Translations under genes and position numbers: made by a program | Part shown: positions 37,256 through 49,712 of the stretch, piece after piece | Position numbering within the stretch: the first letter of the stretch is position 1 | Layout: each line of letters opens with the position of its first letter | The notes under the pieces: model-generated | Told to the model about the DNA's origin: nothing | The model's database searches: none | The model's input: only the letters and a program-made list of their open reading frames with translations | Assembly (NCBI GenBank): GCA_021464245.1 | Contig: JADCRB010000049.1 | Span: 654,235 to 718,234 of the forward strand | Length of the DNA stretch: 64,000 nucleotides | Direction: 5' to 3' | Origin: Carallia brachiata | Lineage: Eukaryota; Streptophyta; Magnoliopsida; Malpighiales; Rhizophoraceae

Positions 37256-40200
37256 TCAATTGCCATCTTGCTCACCAACCATGTGACTCAACTCTCCCTG
37301 TTGCTCCTCAATTTTGCTTACCACTCGTGAAAGTTCTCGGCTCGCAAAAGACATGGTATTTTCCTTAGCTAGTTGCCGTTGTCTTATCTTTGATATTGCT
37401 TGTGAAACTTCTCCAATTGAAGGTCGCTTCCTTTGGAATCTTTGCAAGCATTTGTGACCAATGGCAGCTAGCTGCCTCACTTCCTCCATGTCGCATTCTT
37501 CGACCAGATTTTTATCTAGAATTTCATCTACACCATCCGGACTCATAGCAGCCTATTGGTGATTACACGACCAACAAAAAGAAAATTCTTGGTCAAGCAG
37601 GTGGAAAAAATGAAAGAAAATCTATCCAATAGGGTGTAAAACTTACAAGATTAACGTACTCCATCAAGTTTTGATGCGGGTGGATGGCCATAATGAGTTC
37701 AAAGATGATAACACCAAAACTATATATGTCACTCTTGGTGGTGAACTGGTTTGTGGATATGTACACTGGGTCTATGTAGCCATAAGTACCTTTCAGGCTA
37801 GAATTATGGTCATCGAAGACCTCTTCCTTTGAAAGTCCAAAATCAGCAACCTACATGCAACGACTGCAATGAATATCAACTGACAAAATAGAAAACAAAA
37901 CTCCACCTAAGCCGATTTTTTTTTGCACAAAACTTTCATTTGGATTGTTGCGATGGTCAGTCCGTGAGCAGCCATTTATCTATGAAGAGTTCACGCTACT
38001 TTTCAGGAGATATATCTCTCTATTAGATGCAAGCTTTTAGCTTACCTTCGCTCTCATTGATTCATCCAATAATATGTTAGCAGACTTTAGATCACGATGT
38101 ATGACCGGTGGTACAGCCTGTTCCAAAAGCAAAATATGTCATTTCAATGGATCAAAAGGAATTACAATCCTGCCATATCAACTTACTCCTTCATGAAGAT
38201 ATTCAATCCCATGTGAAATGTCAAGAGCAATCTGGAGTCTTTCTTCCCAACTCAGTGTGTGTTCTTTTTGGTCTGTTGCATGTACAGCAGGATGCTCATT
38301 GTGAAGAAATTATTGAACAACAGGGTGCCAATTTAAACTAGAGGAAGATAAAATTGTCAGACGTTGAAAACTAGTCATAAGTTTCTTAAGTGTCAATCAA
38401 TGCCCAGAAACTTATAGATTATACACCTATTTAAGTTAAGTGAGTTATCTAAAAGGAGGGAGGGAGAACAATGTGACTACAGTTTTTAAGGCAGGTTTCA
38501 TCTAGGAATATTTATTTCATGTTCACAAACATATGGTATCTTGCTAGGAATAACAATTCAAATAAATGGGGCTAGTTAACTAACCATATAGAAGGCCTGC
38601 TAGGCTTCCATTGCACATGAACTCATAGATCAACATGTGTTGTCCTTTATCTACACAATATCCTAGTAAATTAACTAGATTCCTGTGATGCAGCCGTCCT
38701 AGCAGAGATACCTGCAAAAGACCGGGGAAATTAAAGGGCAAAACTGGGCGTGCAAGTATTTATAAAAAGTCAGTGTTGGATTTGCCCAGTGGTCATTATA
38801 AATATGGTTCCTCCTTTCCGCCAAATTTGCATTTGCATAATTGAAGCAAAGAATTGCTTCCTAGAGTTAAGCAGAAACAACTATGATGCCACCAAGATGT
38901 ATGGTCTTCTTTGCTTTTAGCAATATACGCTTTGGGTGATAAGCCTTGAATTGCTGAGATAAAAGAGTATTACTAGCCCAAATTTGTCCGCATAAAATCA
39001 AACAGCATGCACGGACAAAACATGCCACACAGGCATCTCTCAATTCAAGGAATTAGGAAATTCCTTCTTCCACTGTCAATGTTGTTATTTCAGCACTTAC
39101 CTCTGTTTGGAACTCCTTTTCACCCTGTCTTGAATTTGAAGCAAGGACCTTTACAGCTACTACTTCTCCAGTAGACATCACAGCTTTGTATACAGGGCCA
39201 AATGACCCTTGGCCCAGAATAGTTGTAAAATTAAGAGTAGCTTTCTGAATATCCCTGGAAGATATATATGTCGAAACATGAACTACTTCACAACTTGCAA
39301 AATATGCAACACAAAATGCACATCAAAAAACCCATTTTTCAAATGTGACAGTGCTGCAAATTAGGTAAAATATCGGCTTAATGCTTCACGTAGTGGAAAT
39401 TAATATACCAGTAAAATGAGTAAATAAAGTTCATTAAGCCCAATAAACGAATTTGCCAAAGAGGAATATGTTGACATCATTTAAACATAATCCCCTTAAT
39501 GCTACTTTTAAGTGTTTCAAAATAAATGCTACTTAACAACAAAACAAGGCAAAGAAAGAAAATATAAATTTAGGGGAACAAATTTCCTTCTTAAACCAAT
39601 TTGGCAATAGTTATGATACAAGTCCACTACAATTTCATACACCTCAACAAACATTCTAAAGAAATCCCTTTGCTTTCACACTTCAGCTTTTCATGTTTGA
39701 AAATTCTCAGCTAAGATTAGTTTTCTAGTGCAGGAGGCTCATACACCGTAGCCTTGAAAAATGGTCAAATACACACAATCTTACCGAATCATTTGCTATG
39801 ATTGTTATGAATTTAATAATGTTGCAACAATTATAGCAATTTAATCCCCTCCCAGCCACCCACCCCCAAAATCCTGCTGGGAAAGAAGTTGTTGACCTTC
39901 AATTTCAATATGTCACATTGCTTTCCTTTTTCTTTCCCTTAAGGATGGAATATAAGAGGGAACAAACAATTACAGTTGATTTGTGTATGATCAGTGTCAA
40001 TATGTATTTCCAAAAAAGGGACTCAAAAGGTGATCTATCTTGACATGCCACAGAAATGAAAATTGTACAATTAACAGGTTACATACTTGTACGAATATCT
40101 AATTATGCCTGATGATGAGGCAAACCGATCCTTGTTGTGATGATTCCACCTAGATGGCTGAGAACTTCTCCGATGGTGTTCTGATTCCTCAGTGATGGTT

Positions 40201-40406
40201 GCAAGAGATACGCTAAATTCGGTTGTTGTACCCAAGCCATTTATCCTTATTGGAAGACTCACAGGGCTAGAACTATTTGCACATTGTCGGCAGCGAGTAT
40301 GCCTCTTACACCACTTTATGCCAAAAAATACCAGTGAAGCAATCAAGACTCCAAGGGCCAAACCAACCGAGACTCCAATTGTAATCAAATCAACGTTATG
40401 GGCCAT
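37256..40406 (-). CDS. CRLK2: CRLK-type (calcium/calmodulin-regulated) receptor-like kinase
   Basis: Seven exons join to 419 residues: 40406-40087, 39254-39101, 38711-38585, 38272-38187, 38117-38046, 37850-37647 and 37552-37256. The N-terminus has one membrane segment ([20 protein letters not shown]) and no extracellular domain, as in CRLK1/2. The kinase domain is complete: GQGSFGPVY loop, VAVKVL lysine, HRDLKSAN catalytic loop, ADFGLSK magnesium motif, then [11 protein letters not shown] and KSDIYSFGV. The C-terminal tail ([19 protein letters not shown]) is also CRLK-like. By analogy it acts at the plasma membrane in calcium/cold signalling upstream of MAP kinases. Calmodulin binding is inferred from the family. 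No broken codons were seen. The orthologue name rests on recalled similarity and gene order. Confidence 0.9.
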
Positions 40407-42000
40407 TCTTTAGTCTCTTTTGAAATTTATTCAGTGCTAACATTTTGCATGTCAGAGATTTCTGCAGGCTCACTGTCATAAGAGAAGAAACAATTTCTTT
40501 CAGTCATAGGTATGCCACAAAAATTAATTCTCACAAGTTAAAACAGAAAGCAAATGGTTCATGGTCAACCAAAAGCAGTAAGTCATCACCAGCAGTAGCA
40601 GCAGTCATCACCATTGTTATACCAGAAAGTTTTTCTCAAATAGTAAAAAGAAACTAGAAATATATATCCTCTTCATGGCTTGGCTATATTCTATGCCCTC
40701 TTGATGAAAGCGACAATAGGTAGTTGAAAAGGTTTATTTGTGAAGGATTATATAATAAAGGGACAAAAAATGAAAAAAGAGCCGAAGCAACAATTCTGAA
40801 GATTTCCTTCAACTTGACACTATGACACCAATACATGTAGGAGGCATTGTCTTGCTGAAAAACATCCAGAAAGAGAAAATGACAGTGCATTGTAGGACTC
40901 AAAAACAAACTCTAGTTCCCTTGTGCATATTATGCTGAATCACCAATTGATAACATGAAATTAAGCAATGCTAAATGCAAGAAGCTGAAAAGTGTCACCC
41001 AATGGAACTTTTCATTATGATAAATCAAATGTTTTCCAGTTCTGTCACCATACAGGTTTCCTCCACAGGGAAACTCCCGTAGATAAACTTGTGAAGGCAA
41101 AATAAAAGAAAAAAAAAAAAAACACATACGCACACGAAGACACGGTCAAAAAGGAAATTTACAAAAATAACCGTTTTTGCACGAGCCTCTCACAAACAGT
41201 ATAGCCCTTCCCATTACTCTAATTTCTTCTTTGCTTTAATATCCCACGAAAAGGATTTTCAACTCAAAAGGTGAGTGAGATCAATTATCCCCCCCCCCCC
41301 CACCACCCCAAAACACTCATTGTGCCTGAAAATTACTGCTAGAGATGCCTGAGATTAATGCATGGAATCAAACAAATTCAAAGTCCTCTCCAACGCACAG
41401 CCAGTAACTAAATCTGATCACGTATATATTTATAACAACTTTCTCAGTTTCCACAAACCGAGCAACTACCCTATTTACCTCAAATTCAGTCCAAAACGAT
41501 GATCTAACAATGAATTCGTTAACCGGCGCCCGCCGTGGAGGTGGGTTGTAGTGTTAGCAACTCAAGGTTTGCCTGAAAATATGCTTTTCATCCAAAAAAA
41601 AAAAAAAGCATCAAATCAAACGAAATTTCTAATACACACAAAAACCCAACTTTGTTCAAACAGTATATAACTAACAGCCAAAAACGTCCACAATCAAAGA
41701 TGTAACGATCAAATCGATCAAATGGGTTCCCTCAAAATTCCAAACAACACCACCCACAAAGCCAAACCCTCCCACCAAGATTTCACAAAACCGCAAGAAA
41801 TAGCAACACATACCTCACAAACCGGTGATCCCTTCCAAGTTAAAGATTAGGCGCCTGTTGACATATTCAACTTTAAGGTCAACACTCGAGAATGCAAGAA
41901 ATAAAGAACGCTGACCAGTGACCACCGATTTCCAAGAAAGAAACTTCAGAGGTTATACCACCACTTTAGATGGAAAAGAAAAGAAGAAATGAAAGGAAAA
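40407..42000 (-). promoter_or_regulatory. Upstream region of the CRLK gene
   Basis: This holds the probable 5' leader and promoter of the minus-strand kinase. A leader exon may lie near 41.8-42.0 kb, but splice sites could not be fixed. A run of 13 C's at about 41290-41302 is the only striking local feature. Confidence 0.35.
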
Positions 42001-43776
42001 TAAGATGTATTTGTTTGTATAATAATATTTTATATGAATAATTTTTTAAAAATTTTTGATAGTATTTATTTTATGTAAAATATTTTATAATGAAAAATTT
42101 AAGTAAAATTTTGAAATTTAAATTTTTTTTTTTTAAGTTGATGTTATTTTTTTTTAAAAAAATATAAACTATATTTTTAATAAATAATAAAATAAATTAT
42201 TATTTTTATTATAAATATTTTTTAAAATATTTTATAAAAATAAATTATTTTACAACAAATAAAACAGAAACAGAAGAACATCCCTGGTACAACCACCGTG
42301 GCTTTATTGTTTTGTTTTTTAATGTTTAGTCAATGTCATAGTTATTTCTTTAAAAAAAAAATTATTTAATTGTTAGAATTCAAACGTAAAATAAATATTT
42401 ATAATAAAAATATTTTAATTATTTGTATTAGAATATAAGATTGATTATATTTTTTAATGGCATTTCTTTAATAACTATTTTATTTAAATGTTGCAGTTAA
42501 TTATTTTTTGAATTTTTAATGCATAATTATAATTTAATAAAAACTATACATTAACCCTTAATCTGTTTGCTCACAAATTTGGAGTTAGTTATGACGTAAA
42601 TGATACACTGTGTATAAATTAATTTTGAATTAGTGTTATAGACTTTCAATTTATTTGTTTAGAAGTCATATTTGAAGTGCTCCCTCGCTAACCATGACAT
42701 TGATCTTATCTCTAGTATCATATGACCTTAGATTTAATTTAAAATAAGCTTAATTTTAAATCATATTACTTTGATTCAGGGTTAAATTTAATTTATAAGT
42801 CATGTTAATAAGTTGAAATCATGGACATACCCAATCAGTGAAAGGTCTCAGTAACCGTATGATTTGTAAGTCTTTGAACCGTGTTGTATTCCCATTATAC
42901 GTAAGTATTTTTGACACTTATGTATTAATCTTATGTACACTCTTCAATGATTATTAATACAAAGAGTTATTTTTGGTAAAAGAAAAATTCATGGGCATGC
43001 CAAACAATACGAGCCAAGCCATGCACATATCACCGATGATCATAGTATCGCTAATTTATGTAATTTAATTATCATGATATGAATCAAAGCTTCCTCTTTT
43101 TTTTTCCACTTTCTTAACAATTATCATCAACACTCTTTGTAAAAGGAAAGAAAAAACAAAAAGGTAGGATATCGTACATTAATTTAATTTTGATGAATAG
43201 CAAAGAGACAAAATAAAAATAAAAAATAAAGAATAAAAAGGTTTTGATGCCTTTCTTTGTCTCGTCCGTCCGCTTTCGTATGGGGAGGGAGCGTGCGACT
43301 ACGGGACAAAGTCTGTAAAGATGATTGGGCCCGAATTGACCGACTTTTCGGACATTTCGATGGATTACTTTACTTCTTGTTTTTTTTTTTTCAAAAAAAA
43401 ATTATGCATCATCTATAAATTATTATATTTATAAATTGAGATTAAAAATTATTCGTCAATATTTTTATTCAATCTTCTGATAAGGAGATTGAGTAATCGA
43501 AATAAAAAAAAAAGATTACTTGTTAACATCGGCTCGAGTGGTCGAAGTAAAAAACGAATTTATTTTCAAATAAGAATTTACTAGTTTGAAATCGTATTAA
43601 ATAGTAAAATTAAACGTACAATCGTCACATTATTAGAGTGTAAGTTTGCTCTTATAACTTGGTACCTCACTTGTAGATAGCCGTAATTTTTTTTTAATAA
43701 AACTGTAAAATTTTAGTATCACTTATCTTTTTTTCTTCAAAAAAAATAAAATTTATTGTGACAAAACTTAAAATAA

Positions 43777-43807
<31 letters not shown>

Positions 43808-44066
43808 CTAAACAAAACCGTCCGGACCAGCCAATGCTAAACAATGACAAGGAAAAAGCCCGAAAATGAGCATAAATTAACTGTCGATTCCGAAAGATTT
43901 CAAGTGTAGTACTCAATGTCCTTCGTCAGAGTTCGGAGTACGTAGGAATGAATTTAAACTCGCGTCGTGCTCCTAAATACTAAAATAAATAAATAAATAA
44001 AAAGATTTCAAGGGTTGTCCAGTGCAATGCTACTACGTCAGATTGACTTTTGGACGATAGAAAGCA
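42001..44066. other. AT-rich intergenic DNA
   Basis: No gene supported. An (AAT)n run lies at about 43779-43804, and an inverted pair ctttgtctcgt / acgggacaaag at about 43256-43310. Confidence 0.3.
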
Positions 44067-44608
44067 CAACTCATTAAGGTTGTCAGAATCGAACCAATTA
44101 TCGAATTAAAAATATTAGTGGGTCAAAGTTCAACCGATTCAATCGGTCGAACCAGTATTTGAACCGGTATTTATTAATATATATATTTATAAAAATAATT
44201 TAAAAAAATAATACTTATACATGATTATTAAATATTACTTTTTTAATTTTTAAGGATTAAATTAAAAATTTTGATAAATTTAGAACTAAATTGAAAGTTT
44301 TGATAAATTTAGGACTAAATTAAAAATTTTAATTAAATTTAAAACTCAAATTATAATTTAAATAAACATTAGGATCAAATTATAAATTATAAAAATTTTA
44401 TATCTGATTTGAACCGGTTGAACCGGGTCCGATTTTTGACCGGTTTTTACCGATTTTCACCGGTTTTTGACTGGTTCAAACCGATTTTGACCGGTCCGAG
44501 TTAAGGGGTAACTGTAGCCATAAACCGGTCCGGATCTTTAGCCGGTCACCGGTTGAATAGGTCGGACCGGTCAGTCCGAGCCGATTTTAACAATATTGCA
44601 ACTCATTA
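44067..44608. mobile_element. MITE with ggttgtc ends, copy 1, 10-bp TSD
   Basis: The direct repeat caactcatta (44067-44076 and 44599-44608) flanks a 522-bp element starting aggttgtcagaatcg and ending cgattttaacaatattg, which are inverted relatives. The interior is AT-rich with many aaccggt motifs near the right end. It shares interior sequence with the copy at 45.55 kb and end sequence with the outer element at 28.5 kb. Confidence 0.7.
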
Positions 44609-45549
44609 CTTTTTTTTTTTTTTGTGGCTCACGTTTGTGAAAATGAATGAACGACAAGCATGATCGTAAAAAATCGTTCATAAATACGAACAAAATGATT
44701 GACATAGATCACACATTAATCATCTAAAAAGAATTGGGCGCAATGCCATGTTTTGTGTGATGTCTATGGTGAGCCAAGCCAGAGCAGACGGCCTAGTTAA
44801 AATTAGTTGGTCCTTAAACAAAGAAAAAAAAAAGTGGTCGAGCATTTTGCTCAAGTGCCGAACTCCTGCCTGATCTACAGTCTCTCTTTTTCTTTAAATG
44901 TTCAATTATGAACTCTTAAACATTAGGCTGAAACCCAAAAAAAAAAAAAAAATTTAAAAGCCCTTTGTTATGTTGATTTGAGCAATTTGGGCACTTCTGG
45001 CATCTCGTACGGTACATTGTCGCATTTGGGCCCAATGAACTTAGCCCCTTAACTTCTTAAGGTTTTTGTTTTATTAAAAAAAATAAAATTCAAGACCAAA
45101 AAAAAAAAAAATTACATCAAAAAATAAAATAAAATAAAATATACCAGATCAAAAATAAATAAATAAATAAAATTTAACTTAGGACCAAAAAAAAATTGAA
45201 GATAGATTGATAAAATATGTGTGCTTTTTACTAGAAAATTTGAGTTCAAAACTGAGTCTCTTCTCTCGCGCTTTGCCTCCTCTCCAATGATGAGATACCA
45301 TAAAAAAAAAATTACAGGGATTGCCCCTATTGGTTAAAAAAAAAAGGTTCTTTGGTATAGTTGGGGGCAGAATTTTGAGTACCAAATTTTGTTGATCTGT
45401 TACGTAGTTCATAGTGTAATGGACAACCTAATGGATAAACAAAACAAATATATATTCTTCGGTATAATTTTGGGTTCCAAATATATCCGTCTCATCTCCT
45501 TTCGAATTAGGTTGATAGATTTTCTTAGCATTATTTTATGTTGCATTAA

Positions 45550-46029
45550 AAGTAAAGTTATCAGAACTGATCAACTATCGAATTGAAAATATTAGTGAGT
45601 TAAAGTTCAACCGATCGAACCGATATTTGAATCGGTACTTAATAATATATATATATATATATAGGTATAAAAGTAATTAAAAAAAATAATTACAGATAGT
45701 GATTAAATATTAATTTTTTTAATTTTAATGATGAAATTAAATTTTTTAATCAAATTTAGGATTAAATTGAACTTTTTAATTAAATTAAGTATGTAAATTA
45801 TAATTTAAATAATATTTGAGGTCAAATTATAATTTATGAAATTTTTTATTTTATTGAACCGGTCTAACCAGTCCAGTATTCACCGATTTTTACCGATTTT
45901 GATCGGTTCTTAACCGATTTTGATTGGTCCGAGTCAGCCCTGAAAATTTCTCTAAATTGGCCCGGAACTCTGACCGGTCATCGGTTCAATCGATCCGACC
46001 GGCCGGTCCGGTTCGGTTTCAAAACAATA
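45550..46029. mobile_element. MITE with ggttgtc-type ends, copy 2
   Basis: It runs parallel to copy 1: gttatcagaactgatcaact, then aaaatattagtgagttaaag and the gttcaaccgat phrase, a (TA)n run at 45645-45661 and an aaccggt-rich right end. The target-site duplication is not clear. Confidence 0.6.
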
Positions 46030-46528
46030 CTTAGAAGGGCTGAGTCTAATAAGAGGTTTATTCCGTTGACATGGAGGTTCAGGTTACAACTTACAAACGC
46101 GGACATCTGATTCTTTTTTTCATTTTGTTTGTTATGTTGTTTATTTCTTTGCTCATAAGAAGGGAAAATATATATATACAATAATTAACAGTCCATGATT
46201 TGTTGCACATCAAGGATTTCGACCAAAGAAAAAAAAATGATGATCATACTATCTTCATGGTAATAACATGATTATGTGTATATCACATGATCACATCCAA
46301 AAACTAGTCCAAAATCGCAGAAGAAAAATGCTTATTCAGTCAACTTAATTTACGTAGTTTATATGTTTCTCCATCCCACTGTGATCTTACTAAAAGCTAC
46401 ACAGAGAACCATCAAAACCAAGACCCAGAGGAGCTACCATCCTATCTATATGAGTTTAAGAGGCTTCACTTCTGTTGGAGGGGCAAAATTGTGGGCCAAA
46501 AACCCATGTAGAGGCTTCAGTTTATATT
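46030..46528. other. Intergenic, 3' side of the GOLVEN locus
   Basis: No gene supported. It probably contains the 3' UTR of the minus-strand peptide gene. Confidence 0.3.
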
Positions 46529-47025
46529 TCAATGAATAGGTACATGATTGTTGATGGGCGGCTTATGGCGAGGCCTATTCATTCCAGTGTAATCTTTGTG
46601 CATTAAGCTGACGATCCTTTTTGTTGCTACAAGAAGTCTTTGCATTTCACCTTTTGGAGAGACTTGCCTGTCAGACCCTGAAGGACTTTCCAAGTTGGTA
46701 TTGTTGTCTGGCACTGACTTGGAATCCTGATAGTACTTAGAATTGGTGCTTGGGACATGGAATCGCTCATTCATTGGAGTTCCCAAACAGGCAGACTTCA
46801 GTGTCTTCTTCCCCAATTTGTTCGGATTCGTCCGGTCCTGGTTTATGAAGAATAATAACTAAATTCAGTGTCTTGAGAGAGAATACAAATAAAACAACCT
46901 TTTCTGCCTGGTTGTATGAATAACTATGTGCATGTGGGGAGAGAGAGAGAGAGAGAGAGAGACCTGATCATTCAATTTATCTTGTGAGCTTCCAGGGGAC
47001 TTCTTTGTAGCATTATCATCCATTC
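46529..47025 (-). CDS. GOLVEN/RGF-like peptide exons, second 3' end
   Basis: Two exons, 47025-46964 and 46837-46529, encode a precursor tail ending in a CLEL-like motif DYTGMNRPRHKPPINN followed by HVPIH. The Asp-Tyr pair is the tyrosine sulfation signal used by TPST. The motif is three residues longer between DY and PP than in standard RGF peptides. These exons lack a signal peptide, and the 260 bases upstream hold no credible start. The first exon begins in the phase left by the signal-peptide exon at 47888-47795, giving an in-frame join through Gly. This suggests that they are alternative 3' exons of the neighbouring gene. A (CT)n tract begins right at the donor of the first exon. Confidence 0.6.
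46937..46962. repeat. (GA)n microsatellite at a splice donor
   Basis: About 13 GA units lie on the plus strand; on the coding strand they form GT followed by CTCTCT directly after exon end 46964. Confidence 0.8.
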
Positions 47026-47286
47026 CTGCACTCAGTTGAGAGATCCTTAAAATGAACTCAAGTTTGATTTCCGTTTCAAATGCCAAACCTTGAAGAACTT
47101 GTTAGAGAACATTTTACATGGGAAAAACAGTGAATCTGTTGCATAGAAAGCAAAGACCAACTATATTAGAATCCTTCAATCTACAAAATTTTACAGCGCA
47201 CAAAAGCATGATATGTGACACCCACATATGTTCACCAGACAAGACGAAAAAAGGATCCTAGAAGGGCATGTATTTTTTTTTCTCAC

Positions 47287-47888
47287 TCAGTTATGTATTG
47301 GAGGATGGTGTTTAGGTCCACGATAATCATCATTATAGGCTACAAAGCCAGCATCTTTGGACTCCTTAGGAGAGATAGTTTTGTCTCCATACTTGCATTT
47401 TACTTTATGAGCCCCCTTTACTTCAAAGTCACTTGTCACATCAGAATAATTTGCACCTGAAATATCCTCTGAAGCCCTTCCTTGAAGGCCTTGATCTTTC
47501 TCAGTTTCATTTTCCTGACCCTTATGGGAAGCCATTTTTCTTCCTCCAATCCCCATATTCGTTGCGCTTGTAGTAGGTATGCCATCAGGAAGTTCCTGCA
47601 TGTAGTGATGATTAGAGGCAATCAACATAAACATCAGCAATAAGCTAACCACCAAGCCTACCTTCTGAGCAGCCGGAATGCCTTTCCTAGTCACCTCAAG
47701 CTTCTTACCTGAAAAATGAAGTGAAATGAAATAACAGGTCAATCCTGATATCTTGTTTTCTCTTGATGAACATCAATGGGAAGCAGGATTATACCTTCTT
47801 GTACATGTGAACAGGAGTGAACTCTCAGCACAAGCACAGCAAACACAAGCCCCAGCATCAACTTCACAAACAAGCTTTTATGTAACAT
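47287..47888 (-). CDS. GLV9: GOLVEN/RGF (CLEL) root growth factor precursor
   Basis: Exons 47888-47795, 47708-47662 and 47595-47287 join to 149 residues. The N-terminus is a signal peptide (MLHKSLFVKLMLGLVFAVLV, then cleavage near HS/CS). A variable, hydrophilic middle follows. The C-terminus is the diagnostic peptide DDYRGPKHHPPIHN directly before the stop. Such precursors are secreted and the peptide is tyrosine-sulfated, hydroxylated and perceived by RGFR/RGI kinases; these steps are known for the family. The start is the first in-frame ATG; an upstream in-frame stretch to 47957 has no ATG. A possible internal donor (GATATTTCAG|GTGC, about 47451) would bypass the peptide. The GLV9 name rests on gene order recalled from Arabidopsis. 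Confidence 0.82.
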
Positions 47889-47959
47889 CCTTCTAAACCT
47901 TCCTTTTCGTGGATATATCTGCTTAATTTCAATATCAGAAAGAGAGGAAACTTGCAATA

Positions 47960-49130
47960 CCTTTAGATGGAATTTATAGACCGTTCAAACCCAAGTCAAA
48001 GATAGTGTTCCAATACTGGTTATCTGCACAAAATATTGTCCCTGCCTCCATGCAGAACTAGGAAAACTCGTAGATTAAAAAATTAAGGGAAGAGACAACA
48101 GGTGTCATTTAAAAATGTACCATATGCCTCCATGCAGAACATTTAAAAATGAGCAAGTTGGATGGGAGCCATATGCCACTATATCCTCCCAAAAATACAC
48201 AAATTTATGTATGGTTCATTGCAATTAAGTACCCTTCTGGTCCCCTATTCTGTTGGGCTGTGCAGATGATCACAGGTTGAAGTTGCAACTCCTCAAACCT
48301 CCCATACATTTAGATATTACATGTATCCGTATTGTTACCTGTGTTACGTGTAGATATACGCACATATGCATATATTGTGCCTATCTACTGATATATTATA
48401 TCAAATGAGGACTTAGATATTTTAGTGGTTAAATTTTTTTCCGGTAGAGCAGTTACCACAAATAGATATAATCCATCTGAGTAGACCTCTGAATAATTTG
48501 GAGAAGAGACTAGAGTTTTCCACAATAGTGTCAGGAAATTAAAAAAAAAAATTGACTTTATTTGTCTAACCACTGTATGTTCTGCTACATAACAGAGCCC
48601 TTTGCTTTCTCACTTTCTAATGTAAATAAACTGGCTGCTTGGGTATGATTTTTCCTGCAGATGTGGAAAATTTTTTATAATAAATCGCAACCGCTAGTAA
48701 TAGGGGTATAATTGCTTGGAACATGAATTAGCCAACCTGCATTAGTTTTTCTTAGATAGTGAATTCACTCATTTATCTGAAAAACAAAAACAAAATATTG
48801 AAGGTAGAGAATTTAATGCATACACATTGAAAAAGGAGAAGTGTTGATCAGAAAGAATTGGTAGTAATGATGCATGACAAAAGCATAGTTCCCAAAGAGG
48901 CATTAGCATCAAAGTAAGTGCTTGAAGAACATGGGCCGAGTGATTTACTGCACGGATTTGCTAAATCGTATCACCATTAGCCATGTATGAACAAAATTAA
49001 ACAATATATTAGTGTTGAAGTTTAGAACACGAGGGCGTGTCATCCAACTTGATGCTTGTGGGGTTGCCCCACTTGCTAAAAATGTGTGATCTGCCACCAA
49101 GTCGGTCCTTTCGGCTAAAGCCATGGTTAT
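47960..49130. other. Promoter side of the GOLVEN gene and intergenic DNA
   Basis: A phrase catatgcctccatgcagaac-like repeats at about 48045-48060 and 48121-48140 (cctccatgcagaac). No gene is supported. Confidence 0.3.
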
Positions 49131-49712
49131 CAGAAGCTTCATTGACATGAAGGGAAAAGCTGTTAATATCGACTTGCTGCACGTAGATTCTCATTTTACA
49201 AACTCAATAGGTTGATTCGAATAGTTAAACGTCTCGAGTTTTGAGCAATAAAGATCTATAATAAGATAAGTTCTTATAGTCGAATTTTCGTATAGTCAAA
49301 TTTTCTTGGACCAGCAGCAGCCTCAGAAGCTTTATTGACATGAGCGGAAAAGCCATGCTGCATGCAGATTCTCATTTTTACCGCAAATTCTCATTTTTAG
49401 ACCCAATTGGTTGGTTTGAATAGTTAAGCGTCTCGAGTTTCGAGCGATGATGATTTATAAAAAGATAAGTTTTTGTAGTCGAATCTTCGTATAATCAAAT
49501 TATCTTGAGCCAGCAGCACCTCAGAAGCTTCATTGACATGAGGGGAAAAACCGTTAATATCGGCTTACTGTACGCAGATTCTCATTTTTACAAAGTTAAT
49601 TGGTTGGTTTGAATTAAGCGTCTTAAATTTCGAACAATGATGATTTATAACAAGATAAGTTCTTGTAGTCGAATTTTCGCATAGTCAAATTGTCATGGGC
49701 CAGCAGCAACCT
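49131..49712. repeat. Three tandem units of about 193 bp
   Basis: Units start with cagaagctt and ttgacatga at 49131-49323, 49324-49521 and 49522-49712. Shared blocks are gcagattctcattttt, gtctcgagtttcgagc-type, gataagtt.ttgtagtcgaat and ccagcagca.cctcag. They differ by scattered substitutions and small indels. No open frame runs through them. Confidence 0.75.
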
